The notes under the pieces: generated by a model
Seen by the model: the letters and a program-made list of their open reading frames with translations, nothing else
What the model was told of the DNA's origin: nothing
Databases searched by the model: none
NCBI RefSeq assembly: GCF_900107135.1
Contig: NZ_FNOV01000006.1
Coordinates: 186,001 to 250,000, forward strand
Source of the DNA: Hymenobacter psychrophilus
Lineage (GTDB): Bacteria > Bacteroidota > Bacteroidia > Cytophagales > Hymenobacteraceae
DNA: 64,000 nt
Reading direction: 5' to 3'
Part shown: in pieces, positions 16,976 to 26,570 of the stretch
Numbering within the stretch: the first letter of the stretch is position 1
How the letters are laid out: each line of letters begins with the position of its first letter
Position numbers and translations under genes: made by a program

Positions 16976-17073
16976 AAACTGTCATTCCGCCGAAGCAGGA
17001 ATCCGGGTCAACCTGTCGAACGAAGCCGTTCGACAGGTTGACCCGGATTCCTGCTTCGGCGGAATGACAGTTT
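16976..17073. repeat. Long palindromic repeat with 47-bp perfect arms
   Basis: Arms 16976-17022 and 17027-17073 are exact reverse complements around a 4-base loop. It starts on the base after the isomerase stop codon and ends 15 bases before the convergent lipoprotein stop. Only the GTCATTC/GAATGAC ends resemble the copies at 12488, 16052 and 33498; the interior (CGAAGCAGGAATCCGGGTCA) is a different family. It could also act as a bidirectional terminator. Confidence 0.9.
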
Positions 17074-17088
17074 CAGCGCGGGTGGTTG

Positions 17089-17946
17089 CTACAAACCGCC
17101 GCCGATACGGATAGTGCGCGTGACGCCATTGACTGTAATGGAGGCGATGTTGTCGCAGGCCTGGGTGCCGGTAGGATCGTAGTTGAGCAGAGCCTGCTTG
17201 TCCTTATCGGTAACGATGGATACTGTGCCGGCCACAAAGGTGCGGGCGCAGCCAGGCTGGAATTTTTTGATGAGCGGTTGGCCAATGGTAGCCGTGTAAC
17301 TCACGCCTTTGCGGTTGGTGCCGCCGGCTTGGCCAGTTACGCTGTATTCGTCGTCGGTGAGGGTGCGGGTTCCTTCGCCGGCGGTGCGGGTGTAGGTTCG
17401 GCTGGCGTTCCAGGAGTGAGTGCCGGCGGGCGTAGTGATGCTGGCGTTCTGCACCAGCAGGCTCCAGGAGCCGCTGCCGAGCCGGGTGATGAGCCGGGTA
17501 CCGCTGTGCTGGTTGTCGTTGCGGTAGTAATCAACCAGCTTGATGGTCTTGGTGGCACCGGCTTCGCGCAGCGGACCGCCGAAAACGGTTACGATTTTGC
17601 CGCGCCGGGCCACACCATTGGGTCCCATGCAGTTAGTCAGGCCAAAATCGAGGATGAGCGTGCGGGTAGTTGCATCGTAGGTGCGCGTCAGGCAGCGGCC
17701 GGCCAGGCGGGTCAGGTCGTCGGATTCGGCAGCGGGGCTGTTCGGCACGGCCGCGTCGGTGGGGGCCGCCGCATCGGTGAGGTCGGCCAGGGCGGCGGTT
17801 TCGTCTTCAGCCAGGCTCTGGTCCTGCGCCGATACGGCTATGTCGGCGCTCTGCGGCTGGTCGTTACTCTTTTCGCATGAGGGCAGCAGCAGGATTGAGC
17901 CAGCCAGGGCAGCCATGTTCAATAGGTAGAAGGTGGGGCGCTTCAT
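17089..17946 (-). CDS. Exported lipoprotein of unknown function
   Basis: A 285-residue protein with a signal peptide and lipobox ILLLPSC (Cys near 24). An Ala/Asp/Glu-rich linker (about residues 35-80) leads to a beta-rich domain with four Cys (RCLTRTYD, TNCMGPNG, GCARTF, QACDNIAS) that could form two disulfides. Strand-like segments such as TRTLILDFGLTN and RTYTRTAGEGTRTLTDDEYSV resemble conserved Bacteroidota lipoproteins without a named domain. I cannot assign a function. It converges with the PaaG-like gene. Confidence 0.75.
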   Translation of the reverse strand: MKRPTFYLLNMAALAGSILLLPSCEKSNDQPQSADIAVSAQDQSLAEDETAALADLTDAAAPTDAAVPNSPAAESDDLTRLAGRCLTRTYDATTRTLILDFGLTNCMGPNGVARRGKIVTVFGGPLREAGATKTIKLVDYYRNDNQHSGTRLITRLGSGSWSLLVQNASITTPAGTHSWNASRTYTRTAGEGTRTLTDDEYSVTGQAGGTNRKGVSYTATIGQPLIKKFQPGCARTFVAGTVSIVTDKDKQALLNYDPTGTQACDNIASITVNGVTRTIRIGGGL

Positions 17947-18128
17947 AAAGGGGCACAGAACAGAAAGTGAGACGGAGGCCGGGAAACCGGTTTTCGGGGG
18001 TTAGAGGCTTCCCAGATAAAAAAGTTTAAGCCCGCCGGGAACTTATTTTTAAGCGGCCACAGTCGAACCCGATTTGGCGGGTCGCGTATAGGTCCAGATA
18101 CCCCTTGCCTTCTCAATCCCCTGACCTG

Positions 18129-18707
18129 ATGCTATTTTTCCGCGCTGCCTGCGTCCTGTTGCTGCTGCCTGCCTTGGTGGCCTGTTCAGGCTCAGCCAGC
18201 AATAAAGATCCGGTGTTTGAGGCCAAGCTTCAGAACGAGAAGCGTATCGGCGAGCAAAACATCACCAAGCGCCAGATCAGGGACGCCGAGATGATAGTAG
18301 AAACGGCCAGCCACCAGATGGAGCTGCTCGAAATCAGCCAGATAGCCCAGCGTAAGGCGGCTTCGGCCGATGCCAAATATGTGGCCCAGAACGTCATCAA
18401 TCAGGTAGGCACTCTGCTCAACGAGTTAAAGGCCCTGGCCCAACAGAAAAATCTGGTGCTGCCCACTGGCTTGAGCGAGAGCCAGGCCCAGCAGGTAGGC
18501 GAAATGACCGCCCTGAATGGCGCCGCCTTCGATCAGAAGTTTGGCGAGGCCTTGGTTAATACGCTCAAGCAGGACACTAACACCAACGAAGACCTGCAAA
18601 CTGACTCATACGACGGCGACCTGCGTCCCTTGGCCACCCGGCAACTGGTGGTGCTGCAAGACCTGCAGCGGGCGGCCGATGACCTGCAGGGTAAACTCAA
18701 GCCATAA
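18129..18707 (+). CDS. DUF4142 lipoprotein
   Basis: A 192-residue protein with an N-terminal signal and lipobox ALVACSG, then an all-helical domain: DAEMIVETASHQMELLEISQIAQRKA, YVAQNVINQVGTLLNELK and AFDQKFGEALVNTLKQD. This arrangement matches DUF4142, a ferritin-like helical bundle found in many exported proteins, usually of unknown role. A TTG at 18105 opens the frame, but the ATG at 18129 gives a proper signal peptide. The small lipoprotein gene follows 42 bases later, so they may be co-transcribed. Confidence 0.78.
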   Translation: MLFFRAACVLLLLPALVACSGSASNKDPVFEAKLQNEKRIGEQNITKRQIRDAEMIVETASHQMELLEISQIAQRKAASADAKYVAQNVINQVGTLLNELKALAQQKNLVLPTGLSESQAQQVGEMTALNGAAFDQKFGEALVNTLKQDTNTNEDLQTDSYDGDLRPLATRQLVVLQDLQRAADDLQGKLKP

Positions 18708-18749
18708 TTCTACCCGCTCATTTTACTCGTTTTCTTACTTCTCAGTCCT

Positions 18750-18983
18750 ATGAAATTGCGCCTCCTTCCCTTCCTGGCCCTGGCCGCCACCCTCTCGCTG
18801 GGCAGCTGCAACACTGAAACCCGTACCGATGGCACCGCCGGTGAAGCCGTGAGCGACCTTGACAGCGCGGCCGATGATGGGGGCGTGAAGGCCGACGCCG
18901 TGGTTATCGACAACGACGCCGGGCCGACCGTAACGGCTGATGCCGATTCGATACCGGCCGCTGACGCCGAGGTGAACCGCTAA
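18750..18983 (+). CDS. Small acidic lipoprotein
   Basis: A 77-residue protein: signal peptide MKLRLLPFLALAATLSLGSC with lipobox LGSC, followed by about 57 acidic residues rich in Asp, Ala and Glu without predicted structure. No recognisable domain. Low-complexity acidic lipoproteins of this kind are common in Hymenobacter-like genomes. It probably shares a transcript with the DUF4142 gene. Confidence 0.65.
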   Translation: MKLRLLPFLALAATLSLGSCNTETRTDGTAGEAVSDLDSAADDGGVKADAVVIDNDAGPTVTADADSIPAADAEVNR

Positions 18984-19392
18984 ACCGGCTGCCTAGCAGG
19001 GCTTTCCTGCTTCAAATGCGCTGCTTCCCAACCCACTTCCTTTGGAAACGGTAGCCACTGGCGGCCATAATGAAATGGGCTTTAGCAGGTTTGCACTGGG
19101 TAAGGGAATTAGTTGGGCTACTAAGAGCTTTGCCAGCAGGATGGCGAACGACCATCCCAAGGCCGACAGTGAACTGTAGCCTACTGCCAAAAGCAGGAAC
19201 GTGCTGCTGCCCACCAAAAAACATAAACACTGCACACAAGGCGTTGAATGCTATGGCCATACAGGCCTTGTTCTGCCAAAACAAAGTAGAAAACCGTTGC
19301 GCTTTTTGTGCGGCGGTTTTTTTGCGTCCGATATGCCTGACAAACTATATATTCCCGGGCTGGCAATTTATTCTCCTGTTGCCCCCCGGTAT
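18984..19392. other. Gene-free stretch upstream of the TMEM175 pseudogene
   Basis: About 400 bases with lower GC than its surroundings. Short open frames exist on both strands (for instance 19012-19284 on the minus strand), but none shows a domain, a convincing start or steady codon usage. A weak hairpin (AAACCG/CGGTTT with a T-run near 19315) is present. It may be decayed coding sequence. Confidence 0.4.
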
Positions 19393-20052
19393 ATGGATGG
19401 TAACGAAACCCCGTTGACGACCGCGAAGCACTTCATCTACAGCGCGTCATGCTGTTCACGGACGCTGTATTTGCTATTGCCATCACTCTGCTCATCATCG
19501 AAATTAAAGTGCCCGATTTACATGGAGTCCGCTTGGAGAGTGAGGTGCTGACGCGCATGGGAAGAGCTGATTATCAAGTTCATCGGCTTCTTCACGGCCT
19601 TCTATGGCATTGCCACTTGCTGGATTGCGCACCACCGTATTTTCCGGCATGTAGTGCGTACTACACCCCGGCTCATCTGGATGAACATCAATTTTCTGAT
19701 GAGCATTGTATTGATTCCCTTTACAGCAGCCTTCCAGAGCGAATATCCCTACTTAAAAACTCCCTGGCTGCTCTATTGCCTGAGCGTAATGCTTACCGGC
19801 TTCATGCAAATGCGCCTGCAACAATACCTACGTAACCCCACCAACAAAGTCACTGCCCCCCACGCCGCTCACTACCCCGACCTCGATTTGTGGCGCCCTC
19901 TGATTCCGGTCAGCGTTTTCGTGTTGAGCGTGCTACTAATAGTAGCGTTTGATTTACCTTGGATAAGTCGCTTCAGCCTGTTACTGGTCTGGCCCCTGAT
20001 GTGGCGCTACAACCGGCGCTATCAGCGGCTGACGCGCGAATACAATGCTTAG
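19393..20052 (+). pseudogene. TMEM175-family potassium channel gene with two compensating frameshifts
   Basis: The family N-terminal motif (MLFTDAVFAIAITLLIIEIK) and the later membrane segments (FFTAFYGIATCWIAHHRIFRH, LIPVSVFVLSVLLIVAF) lie in different frames. The start (MDGNETPLTTA from 19393) is in frame 1. A 1-base loss near 19425 moves to frame 3, which reads EALHLQRVMLFTDAV. An extra G near 19560 returns to frame 1 at EELIIKFIGFF. Joined, the product would be about 219 residues, normal for bacterial TMEM175. Frame 1 alone hits a stop at 19549-19551. Both shifts sit at short G runs, so sequencing error is possible. Confidence 0.7.
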
Positions 20053-20099
20053 CCGGTTTAAGCAGGTGGTTGCTTCTGCGCGGATAGTTTCCAGCGCTA

Positions 20100-20321
20100 C
20101 TACTCGGCGCGGGCCGGGGCGGCAGGATGATTGACCGCGTCTTTGGTTGGAGTAGCCAACGCATAAGGAGCCAACTTGGCAAGTTGCACCAACTCGGTTC
20201 GGGCAATAGTGGTGGTTGCGGGCTTAACGGCCGCGTTGGCTGGGGCCTTATCAGAGTCAGTTTTAGCAGGACCGGTGATGATGGCAATGGCTAGCAGAAC
20301 AGGGAAGACCAGGACTTTCAT
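20100..20321 (-). CDS. Small exported protein of unknown function
   Basis: A 73-residue protein with a plausible signal peptide (MKVLVFPVLLAIAIITGPAK) and a short Ala/Thr/Pro-rich mature part. No domain is recognisable. It converges with the TMEM175 remnant, 47 bases away. Its reality rests only on the signal-like N-terminus and an ATG in reasonable context. Confidence 0.45.
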   Translation of the reverse strand: MKVLVFPVLLAIAIITGPAKTDSDKAPANAAVKPATTTIARTELVQLAKLAPYALATPTKDAVNHPAAPARAE

Positions 20322-20513
20322 ACGGCAGGAAGAGGATTAGGAGCCCTCAAACTATAGAAATAACATTAGCATAACAAATATTCAGCAATAGAAATTTATT
20401 TAAAGGTGAGTACTCACTCAGGTTAGGAAGGCAACCAGACACCATGGTTGTTGCCGAACTTTCAATTGAAACAGCTAAATGTTGTCTTGGCAGCCGTATC
20501 GCTACCTGTAAGC

Positions 20514-20544
20514 AAAAAGGCCGGCCACCTTGTAGTGACCGGCC
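20514..20544 (-). terminator. Intrinsic terminator after uvrA
   Basis: Read on the minus strand, a 10-bp stem with one mismatch (20535-20544 with 20519-20528) is followed by TTTTT (20514-20518). It lies 25 bases beyond the uvrA stop. Confidence 0.7.
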
Positions 20545-20569
20545 CTCTAGAGCTAAAAATCAGCATTTA

Positions 20570-23500
20570 TTACGCCTCCGCGTACTTGCTCGTGCGCAGC
20601 TCCTCGGCCAGGAAACGGGCCGTGTGACCCTTGCCGGCCTTGGCTACGGCCTCGGGCGTGCCCTGGGCCACAATGTGGCCGCCGCCACCGCCGCCTTCGG
20701 GGCCGATGTCGATGAGGTAGTCGGCCACCTTAATCAGGTCGAGGTTGTGCTCTATTATTAGGACGGTGTTGCCCTTGTCGGCGAGCTTGTGCAGGACTAC
20801 GGCCAGGTGGTTGATGTCTTCGAAGTGCAGGCCGGTGGTGGGCTCGTCGAGAATGTAGAACGTTTTGCCGGTGTCCTTCTTGCTCAGCTCGGTGGCCAGC
20901 TTCACGCGTTGGGCCTCGCCGCCCGAAAGCGTGGTGGCCTGCTGGCCTAGTGTGAGGTAGCCCAGGCCCACTTCGTGCAGGGTCTGGATTTTGCGCAGGA
21001 TGCGGGGCTGGAACTCGAAGAACTCCACCGCTTTTTCCACCGTCATGTCGAGCACGTCGGTGATGGACTTGCCCTTGAAGCGCACCTCCAGCGTTTCGCG
21101 GTTGTAACGGCGGCCTTTACAGGTTTCGCAGGGCACATGCACATCGGGCAGGAAGTTCATTTCGATGGTGCGAATGCCGGCTCCCTCGCAGGTTTCGCAG
21201 CGCCCACCGCGCACGTTGAACGAGAAGCGGCCCGGCCCATAACCCCGGATTTTCGACTCGGGCAGGTTGGCGAACAGCTGCCGAATTTCGGTGAACACGC
21301 CGGTATAGGTGGCGGGATTTGAGCGCGGCGTGCGGCCAATCGGCGACTGGTCCACCTCAATCACCTTGTCAATAAACTCCAGGCCCTCTAGCTTATCGTA
21401 AGCCAGCGGCTCGCGCTTGGCCTTGAAAAAGTGCTGGTTGAGAATGGGGTACAACGTGTCATGAATCAGGCTGGACTTGCCCGAGCCCGACACGCCCGTG
21501 ACGGCCACCAGCTTGCCCAGTGGGAACTTGGCCGTTACGTTCTTAAGGTTATGCCCTTTCGCGCCGCGTAGCACCAGCTCGTTGCCTTCGCCCTTGCGCT
21601 TTTTCTTGCGCAGCTCGATGTGCTTGGCCCCGCTCAGGTACTGCGAGGTGAGCGAACCGGAGCTGAAAATCTCGGTGGGCGTGCCCTGGGCCACGATGTG
21701 GCCGCCGTGGATGCCCGCGCCGGGGCCGATGTCGAGCACGTGGTCGGCGTGCATAATCATGTCCTTGTCGTGCTCCACCACAATCACCGAATTGCCCAGG
21801 TCGCGCAGGTGTTGCAGGGCCTTTATCAGCCGCTCGTTGTCGCGCTGGTGCAGGCCGATGCTGGGCTCGTCCATGATGTAGAGCACGCCCACGAGCTGGG
21901 TGCCGATTTGGGTGGCCAGCCGGATGCGTTGGCTTTCGCCACCCGAAAGGGTGCGCACCGAGCGGTGCAGGTTCAGGTAGTCGAGGCCCACTTCGAGCAG
22001 GAAGCCGATGCGCTTGCGGATTTCCTTGAGCAGCTCGCGGGCAATCAGGTTCTGGCGCTCCGAGAGGCGGTCTTCCAGCCCCACGAACCAGTCGGCCAGC
22101 TCATTCAGGTCTAGTACGGCCAGCTCGCCGATGTGCTTGCTATCGATTTTGAAGTGCAGGCTTTCCTTTTTGAGGCGGTAGCCGTGGCACTCGGGGCACT
22201 CCTGGGCCTGGGTGTACTGCTGAATCCACTCCCGAATGTTGTCCGACTCGGAGTCCATCTGGCGGCGCAAAAACGGGATAATGCCTTCGAACGGCTCGGC
22301 GTAGCCGGGCTGCTTGGCGTCCTCAGCTTCCTCTTCCGAGATGCCGTAGAGCAGGTGCTGGAGCAGTTCGGGAGCCAGTTTTTGCAGCGGCGTGCTCAGG
22401 CTGGCCTTGTTGCGCTTGAGAATCTGGCCCAGCTGCTGGAAAATCCAGATGTCGCGGTACTCCCCCAACGGCGCAATACCGCCGCGGCTGATAGGGAGCT
22501 TGAGGTCGGGCAGCACCGTTTCCTCGGTTATTTCCTGCACCTGGCCCAGACCGTTGCAGGTAGGGCAGGCGCCGTAGGGCGAGTTGAAGCTGAACGTGTT
22601 GGGCGCCGGATCGTCGTAGGCAATGCCGGTGGCCGGGTCCATCAGGAAGCGCGAGAAGAACTGGGTGTTATCCTTCTTCTTGCTGTCGGGGTCGAGCACG
22701 AGCATGGTGCCCTTGCCCTGGGTAAGGGCGTTCTGCACCGAGCCCGAGAGCCGGAACCGGTCGTCCTCCTTCACCACGAGCCGGTCAATCACGATTTCGA
22801 TGTCGTGGATTTTGTAGCGGTCGACCTGCATCTTGGGCGTCAGGTCGAGCAGCTCGCCATCCACCCGCACCTTGGTAAAGCCCAGCTTGGCCACCTGCTG
22901 AAACAGCTCGCGGTAGTGGCCTTTGCGGCCCTTCACCACCGGGGCCAGCACCACCAGCTTGCGCCCGTCGTACTCGCCCAAGATGTAGTTGATAATTTGG
23001 TCGTCGCTCTGCCGAATCATCTTCTGGCCCGTGGCGTAGCTGAAGGCCTCGGCCGTGCGGGCGTAGAACAGGCGCAGAAAGTCGTAAATCTCGGTGATGG
23101 TGCCCACCGTGGAGCGGGGGTTGCGCGAAGTGGTTTTCTGCTCGATGCTGATAACCGGCGAGAGGCCCTCAATTTTGTCCACGTCGGGCCGCTCCAGCCC
23201 GCCCATGAAGGAGCGCGCGTAAGCCGAAAACGTTTCCATGTACCGCCGCTGGCCCTCGGCGTAAATCGTGTCGAACGCCAACGACGACTTGCCCGAACCC
23301 GAAATGCCGGTAAACACCACCAGCCGTCCCCGCGGAATCTGCACCGACACGTTCTTGAGGTTGTGCTCCCGGGCGCCGTACACCTCAATGTAGGGAGCTT
23401 CCAAATCGGCCGGGCCCAGCAGTTGCCCACCAATGGCGTTACGGTTTTCGACGATGGTTTCGCTCACTACCTCGCTCCGGGGCACCGCCTGCACGGCGGC

Positions 23501-23779
23501 CGTGCTGTGGTGCCCGTTGCCATCGGCCACGGCAGCGGCCACCGATACAGTGCCGGGGCTGGGTGGGCTGGCACTGGTCGCCTTGCCCGAACGGGCCGCG
23601 CGGGGTGCTTGGGCGGGCGTGGCTTTGGCCGGCGCCTCCTTGGTTGAAGCCTTTTTAGCCGAAGATACTGGGGGGGCCTTTTCGGTGGTAGTAGCCGTTG
23701 TAGCGGCCCGCTTGGCCTTAGCAGCCGGAGCGGTTTTGGTAGCGGAAGGAGCGAGAGCGACAGTCGTTTTTTTGGCCAT
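20570..23779 (-). CDS. uvrA: Excinuclease ABC subunit A with long basic N-terminal extension
   Basis: DNA damage-sensing ATPase of nucleotide excision repair, 1069 residues. The UvrA core begins near residue 130 ([14 protein letters not shown]). Walker A motifs are [10 protein letters not shown] and [10 protein letters not shown]. Zinc-binding CxxC pairs appear in [17 protein letters not shown] and CETCEGAG...CETCKGRR. Signatures [12 protein letters not shown] and [12 protein letters not shown] are present. The first 125 residues are an Ala/Lys/Thr/Pro-rich low-complexity tail not found in E. coli UvrA. The ATG at 23779 is supported by a -7 promoter element 35 bases upstream. An alternative start inside the tail cannot be excluded. 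Confidence 0.93.
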   Translation of the reverse strand: MAKKTTVALAPSATKTAPAAKAKRAATTATTTEKAPPVSSAKKASTKEAPAKATPAQAPRAARSGKATSASPPSPGTVSVAAAVADGNGHHSTAAVQAVPRSEVVSETIVENRNAIGGQLLGPADLEAPYIEVYGAREHNLKNVSVQIPRGRLVVFTGISGSGKSSLAFDTIYAEGQRRYMETFSAYARSFMGGLERPDVDKIEGLSPVISIEQKTTSRNPRSTVGTITEIYDFLRLFYARTAEAFSYATGQKMIRQSDDQIINYILGEYDGRKLVVLAPVVKGRKGHYRELFQQVAKLGFTKVRVDGELLDLTPKMQVDRYKIHDIEIVIDRLVVKEDDRFRLSGSVQNALTQGKGTMLVLDPDSKKKDNTQFFSRFLMDPATGIAYDDPAPNTFSFNSPYGACPTCNGLGQVQEITEETVLPDLKLPISRGGIAPLGEYRDIWIFQQLGQILKRNKASLSTPLQKLAPELLQHLLYGISEEEAEDAKQPGYAEPFEGIIPFLRRQMDSESDNIREWIQQYTQAQECPECHGYRLKKESLHFKIDSKHIGELAVLDLNELADWFVGLEDRLSERQNLIARELLKEIRKRIGFLLEVGLDYLNLHRSVRTLSGGESQRIRLATQIGTQLVGVLYIMDEPSIGLHQRDNERLIKALQHLRDLGNSVIVVEHDKDMIMHADHVLDIGPGAGIHGGHIVAQGTPTEIFSSGSLTSQYLSGAKHIELRKKKRKGEGNELVLRGAKGHNLKNVTAKFPLGKLVAVTGVSGSGKSSLIHDTLYPILNQHFFKAKREPLAYDKLEGLEFIDKVIEVDQSPIGRTPRSNPATYTGVFTEIRQLFANLPESKIRGYGPGRFSFNVRGGRCETCEGAGIRTIEMNFLPDVHVPCETCKGRRYNRETLEVRFKGKSITDVLDMTVEKAVEFFEFQPRILRKIQTLHEVGLGYLTLGQQATTLSGGEAQRVKLATELSKKDTGKTFYILDEPTTGLHFEDINHLAVVLHKLADKGNTVLIIEHNLDLIKVADYLIDIGPEGGGGGGHIVAQGTPEAVAKAGKGHTARFLAEELRTSKYAEA

Positions 23780-23813
23780 GCGGCAGCGGAGCGGATAAGT
23801 CTGCAAAGGTAAG

Positions 23814-23821
23814 GGAAACGC
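23814..23821 (-). promoter_or_regulatory. -7 promoter element for uvrA
   Basis: TACCTTTG on the minus strand is a perfect TAnnTTTG match 35 bases before the uvrA ATG. No clear TTG at -33 is seen. Confidence 0.5.
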
Positions 23822-24198
23822 GGCCCGATGGCTAATGCGAATAGCTTTTCAGTCAGGCAGTTTCGCCGACGGGCCCGCCAGAGGCAGCCTATCGGATGGG
23901 GCATAACAGCCGAAGCCGCCCGTTTGTGCCCGATGGCCCAAACTTCTCCATCCAGGCAGTAATAGCCAGTCTGTGGGCGGGCGGATGCACCGCGCATGCT
24001 GCCTCTGATTGCCCGGCCAGCTATTTTGCTTTAGCCCGGCCCAACTATAACCCGGTGCCGAGTGGCCTGCCGCGAACAAAACTAAGTTGGTTCCATTTTT
24101 GCCAACTGGCTAGCTATAATTCGGGCTATCGGCAACGGGGCCCGGACGGCATCCCATTCCGGCGGTGCTTTTCCCTTGTATCATCCTACTCCAACCGC
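23822..24198. other. Divergent intergenic region between uvrA and the His/Lys-rich protein gene
   Basis: 377 bases holding the uvrA promoter and presumably that of the plus-strand gene. A small inverted repeat (AGTTGG 24085-24090 with CCAACT 24102-24107) is visible. The reading frame of the downstream gene is open through much of it, but the translation there is not protein-like. Confidence 0.4.
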
Positions 24199-24681
24199 AT
24201 GCATTCTTCTTCCAAATTCCTGCTTACGGCTGTGCTGACGGCCTCTATAGCCGCTTTTAGTCTGCCGAGCCAAGCCCAGGTAACCATCAATGTAAACCCA
24301 CCCAGTTGGGGGCCGGCCGTGCCGGCGGGTACGCAGTACTACTACATCCCGGAAACGGGAGGATATTATGACCTGCGCGACCAGCAGTACATTGTGCGGC
24401 GCGATGGCAAATGGAAAAAGCTGAAGACCATCAACGGTTATTCCACCAGTTCCTTTCACCCGGTCGTTATCAACTATGTAGGCGCTCAGCCCTGGGTGCT
24501 CGTTCAGGAGCACCGGGTAAAATATCCTAAGCAAGGCCATCCGCAAGGTATGCCGCCCGGCCAGGCCAAAAAAGTCCGCGCCGTATATGTGGTGCCGGCC
24601 GGCTCGCCAGTGTACGTGGAGCAGGACAAAGGCCACAAGGGCCATGATAAGGGCAAAGGGCACGGTAAAGGTAAGCACTAG
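24199..24681 (+). CDS. Exported protein with Lys/His/Gly-rich tail
   Basis: A 160-residue protein with a signal peptide ending PSQAQ. The middle part is Tyr-rich (TQYYYIPETGGYYDLRDQQY and DGKWKKLKTINGY) and looks like a small beta domain. The last 20 residues are Gly/His/Lys-rich (GHKGHDKGKGHGKGKH) and could bind metal or polyanions. I recall similar uncharacterised proteins in Hymenobacter. The ATG at 24199 was chosen because it begins the signal peptide. Confidence 0.7.
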   Translation: MHSSSKFLLTAVLTASIAAFSLPSQAQVTINVNPPSWGPAVPAGTQYYYIPETGGYYDLRDQQYIVRRDGKWKKLKTINGYSTSSFHPVVINYVGAQPWVLVQEHRVKYPKQGHPQGMPPGQAKKVRAVYVVPAGSPVYVEQDKGHKGHDKGKGHGKGKH

Positions 24682-24684
24682 CTT

Positions 24685-24756
24685 TCCGTAGTTACTTAAC
24701 GCAATGGGTCGGTTTCTCGGAGGAGAGGCCGACCCATTGCGTTAAGTAGCTACGGA
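24685..24756. terminator. Long hairpin between convergent genes, probable bidirectional terminator
   Basis: Arms of 28 bases (24685-24712 and 24729-24756) pair with one mismatch around a 16-base loop. It begins 4 bases after one stop codon and ends 22 bases before the converging one. The stem is much longer than a normal terminator. Confidence 0.65.
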
Positions 24757-24778
24757 TGCATTTGAGCTACCTGAAATT

Positions 24779-26425
24779 TTAGCGCCCCAGCAGCTTTGCC
24801 CAATCCGTTTTGCGGCGGGCAGCGGTGGGCGTGGGCATCTGGTCGTGGCGGAACAGCGCCTCAATTATCATCATGTCGTCGTCGCGGCCCATGCCGGCAG
24901 CGGCTATCAGGCGGTTGCGGTGGGCATAGAGGGCCAGGAAATTCTGGCGGCGCACGTCGCCGTGGAAGATGATTTCGTCCCACTCGGGGGCGTGGCCGGC
25001 GTAGCGCAGGCTCTTGCCGTACTGTTGAGTCCAGAAGAAGGGCACCTCGGCAAAGGCTACTTCCTGGCCCAGCATGTTGCGGGCGGCGCAGGCGCCGTGC
25101 TGCTGGGCCAGCCGCCAATGCTCAATGCGGTGCTGGCCCAGGCCCGCCGCCAGCGGGAAGCGGGCCGCGTCGCCGGCCGCGTACACGTTTTCGGCCGCCT
25201 GCAGGTGGCTGTCTACGCGCAGGCCGCCATCTTTGTCCAGTTCGAAGGCCTCAGCCAGAAACCCGGTAGTGGGCTGCACACCCACGCCCAGCACCACCAG
25301 GTCGGCGGGCAGGCGCTGGCCTGAGGCCAGGCGCACGGCCGTTACGCGGCCGTTTTCACCCTCCAGGGCCTCAACTTCCACTTCCGCCTTGAACCGCACG
25401 CCGTGGCGGCGGTGCAGGTTGCGGAACATCGCCCCGATTTTTGGGCCCAATGACTTTTCGAACGGCTCTTTATCGCGCGCAAGCACCGTAACGCGCCGTT
25501 CCTGGGTAGCCTGCGCCTCGTTTTCGGCGGCCAGGCTGGCGGCGGCTTCCATGCCAATAAAACTGCTGCCGATGATAATTACGTGCCGAGCGGCGGCGGC
25601 AGCTTCCCGAATCCGGGTTGCATCCTGGGCCGTACGCAGGGGCAGCACGCCGGCCAGCTCGTGGCCGGGCAGCTTCGGCAGGGTATTGGGCTGGCTACCC
25701 GGGGCCAGCAACAGCTTATCATAGCGCAGTGGGTCGCGGCCGGTTAGCGTCAGTAGTTGGTCGGCCAGGTTCAGGCCGGTGGCGCGGGTATCGGTCAGGA
25801 CCTCGATTTGGTGCTGTTCGTAGAAAGCGGGCTTACGCAGCGGCAGGGCCGATTTATCGGCCTTGCCAACCAGATAAGCCTTGCTGAGCTTGGTGCGGTC
25901 GTAGGGCGCGGCCGGATCGGCGCCGACCAGTACGAGGCGGCCCCCGAAACCCTCAGCGCGTAGCGTCTGGGCGGCAAACTGCCCGGCCGCCCCAGCGCCC
26001 ACAATCACGAAGGTGCGCTGGTCGGGCGCGGCGCGGTCGGGCGCCGGCGGGTTACCGCCCACCAGGGCCGTGGGCGTAGCGTCGGGACTTTCGGCGGACG
26101 CGGTGGGGTGACGGGGTAGCGTTACCCACACGCGGCCGTCGGCCACGCGCACGGGGTAGGTGGGCAGGTCGTCGAGGGCCGGGGGCTGGCACAGGTGGCC
26201 ATCATCCACCCGGAAGCAGGCGTGGTGCCAGGGGCAAACGATTTGGTCGTTGATGATGCGGCCTTTTTCGAGCGGAGCCCCGTAGTGCGGGCAGCGGGCG
26301 GCCAGGGCCCGGTATTGCCCCTGGCGGCGCACCAGCAGCACTTCGGTTTCGGGGGTGGCGGGGTAGGTGCGCATTTCGCCGTCCCGGAGGGCGTCGGCGG
26401 GGGCGAGGTTTATTTCAGAAGGCAT
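24779..26425 (-). CDS. Rieske [2Fe-2S] domain-containing FAD/NAD(P)H reductase
   Basis: A 548-residue fusion. Residues 1-105 form a Rieske domain with ligands Cys45/His47 (RCPHYGAP) and Cys64/His67 (CPWHHAC). Then comes a pyridine-nucleotide disulfide reductase-like FAD domain with GAGAAGQFAAQTL and the NAD motif IIGSSFIGMEAA, and GVGVQPTTGF plus NVYAAGDAARFP near the end. The layout matches AIFM3-like proteins and ferredoxin reductases with a fused Rieske ferredoxin. The electron acceptor is unknown. Start at 26425 (MPSEINLAPADAL) is chosen over an upstream in-frame one. No oxygenase is adjacent. Confidence 0.88.
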   Translation of the reverse strand: MPSEINLAPADALRDGEMRTYPATPETEVLLVRRQGQYRALAARCPHYGAPLEKGRIINDQIVCPWHHACFRVDDGHLCQPPALDDLPTYPVRVADGRVWVTLPRHPTASAESPDATPTALVGGNPPAPDRAAPDQRTFVIVGAGAAGQFAAQTLRAEGFGGRLVLVGADPAAPYDRTKLSKAYLVGKADKSALPLRKPAFYEQHQIEVLTDTRATGLNLADQLLTLTGRDPLRYDKLLLAPGSQPNTLPKLPGHELAGVLPLRTAQDATRIREAAAAARHVIIIGSSFIGMEAAASLAAENEAQATQERRVTVLARDKEPFEKSLGPKIGAMFRNLHRRHGVRFKAEVEVEALEGENGRVTAVRLASGQRLPADLVVLGVGVQPTTGFLAEAFELDKDGGLRVDSHLQAAENVYAAGDAARFPLAAGLGQHRIEHWRLAQQHGACAARNMLGQEVAFAEVPFFWTQQYGKSLRYAGHAPEWDEIIFHGDVRRQNFLALYAHRNRLIAAAGMGRDDDMMIIEALFRHDQMPTPTAARRKTDWAKLLGR

Positions 26426-26570
26426 GGCAGCAGGTGAAGGATGGCTGCTTATGCCAACGCGCCGAAGCTGAGGCAGGTTATAAAAGCTGCCTGGTTTACA
26501 ACGGCCTCGTCCCACTCATCCTGCAGGCCTAGCGGCGCGTACAAGCAGGAATCATCAAGCTGTTTCTGCC

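Noticed and set aside
19012-19284. Possible 90-residue protein on the minus strand
   Set aside because: No domain, no steady codon bias, and overlapping frames on both strands; treated as possible decayed sequence.
22133-23647. Open frame of 504 codons on the plus strand
   Set aside because: It is antisense to uvrA over its full length and has no domain; long antisense frames are expected in high-GC genes with G/C at third positions.
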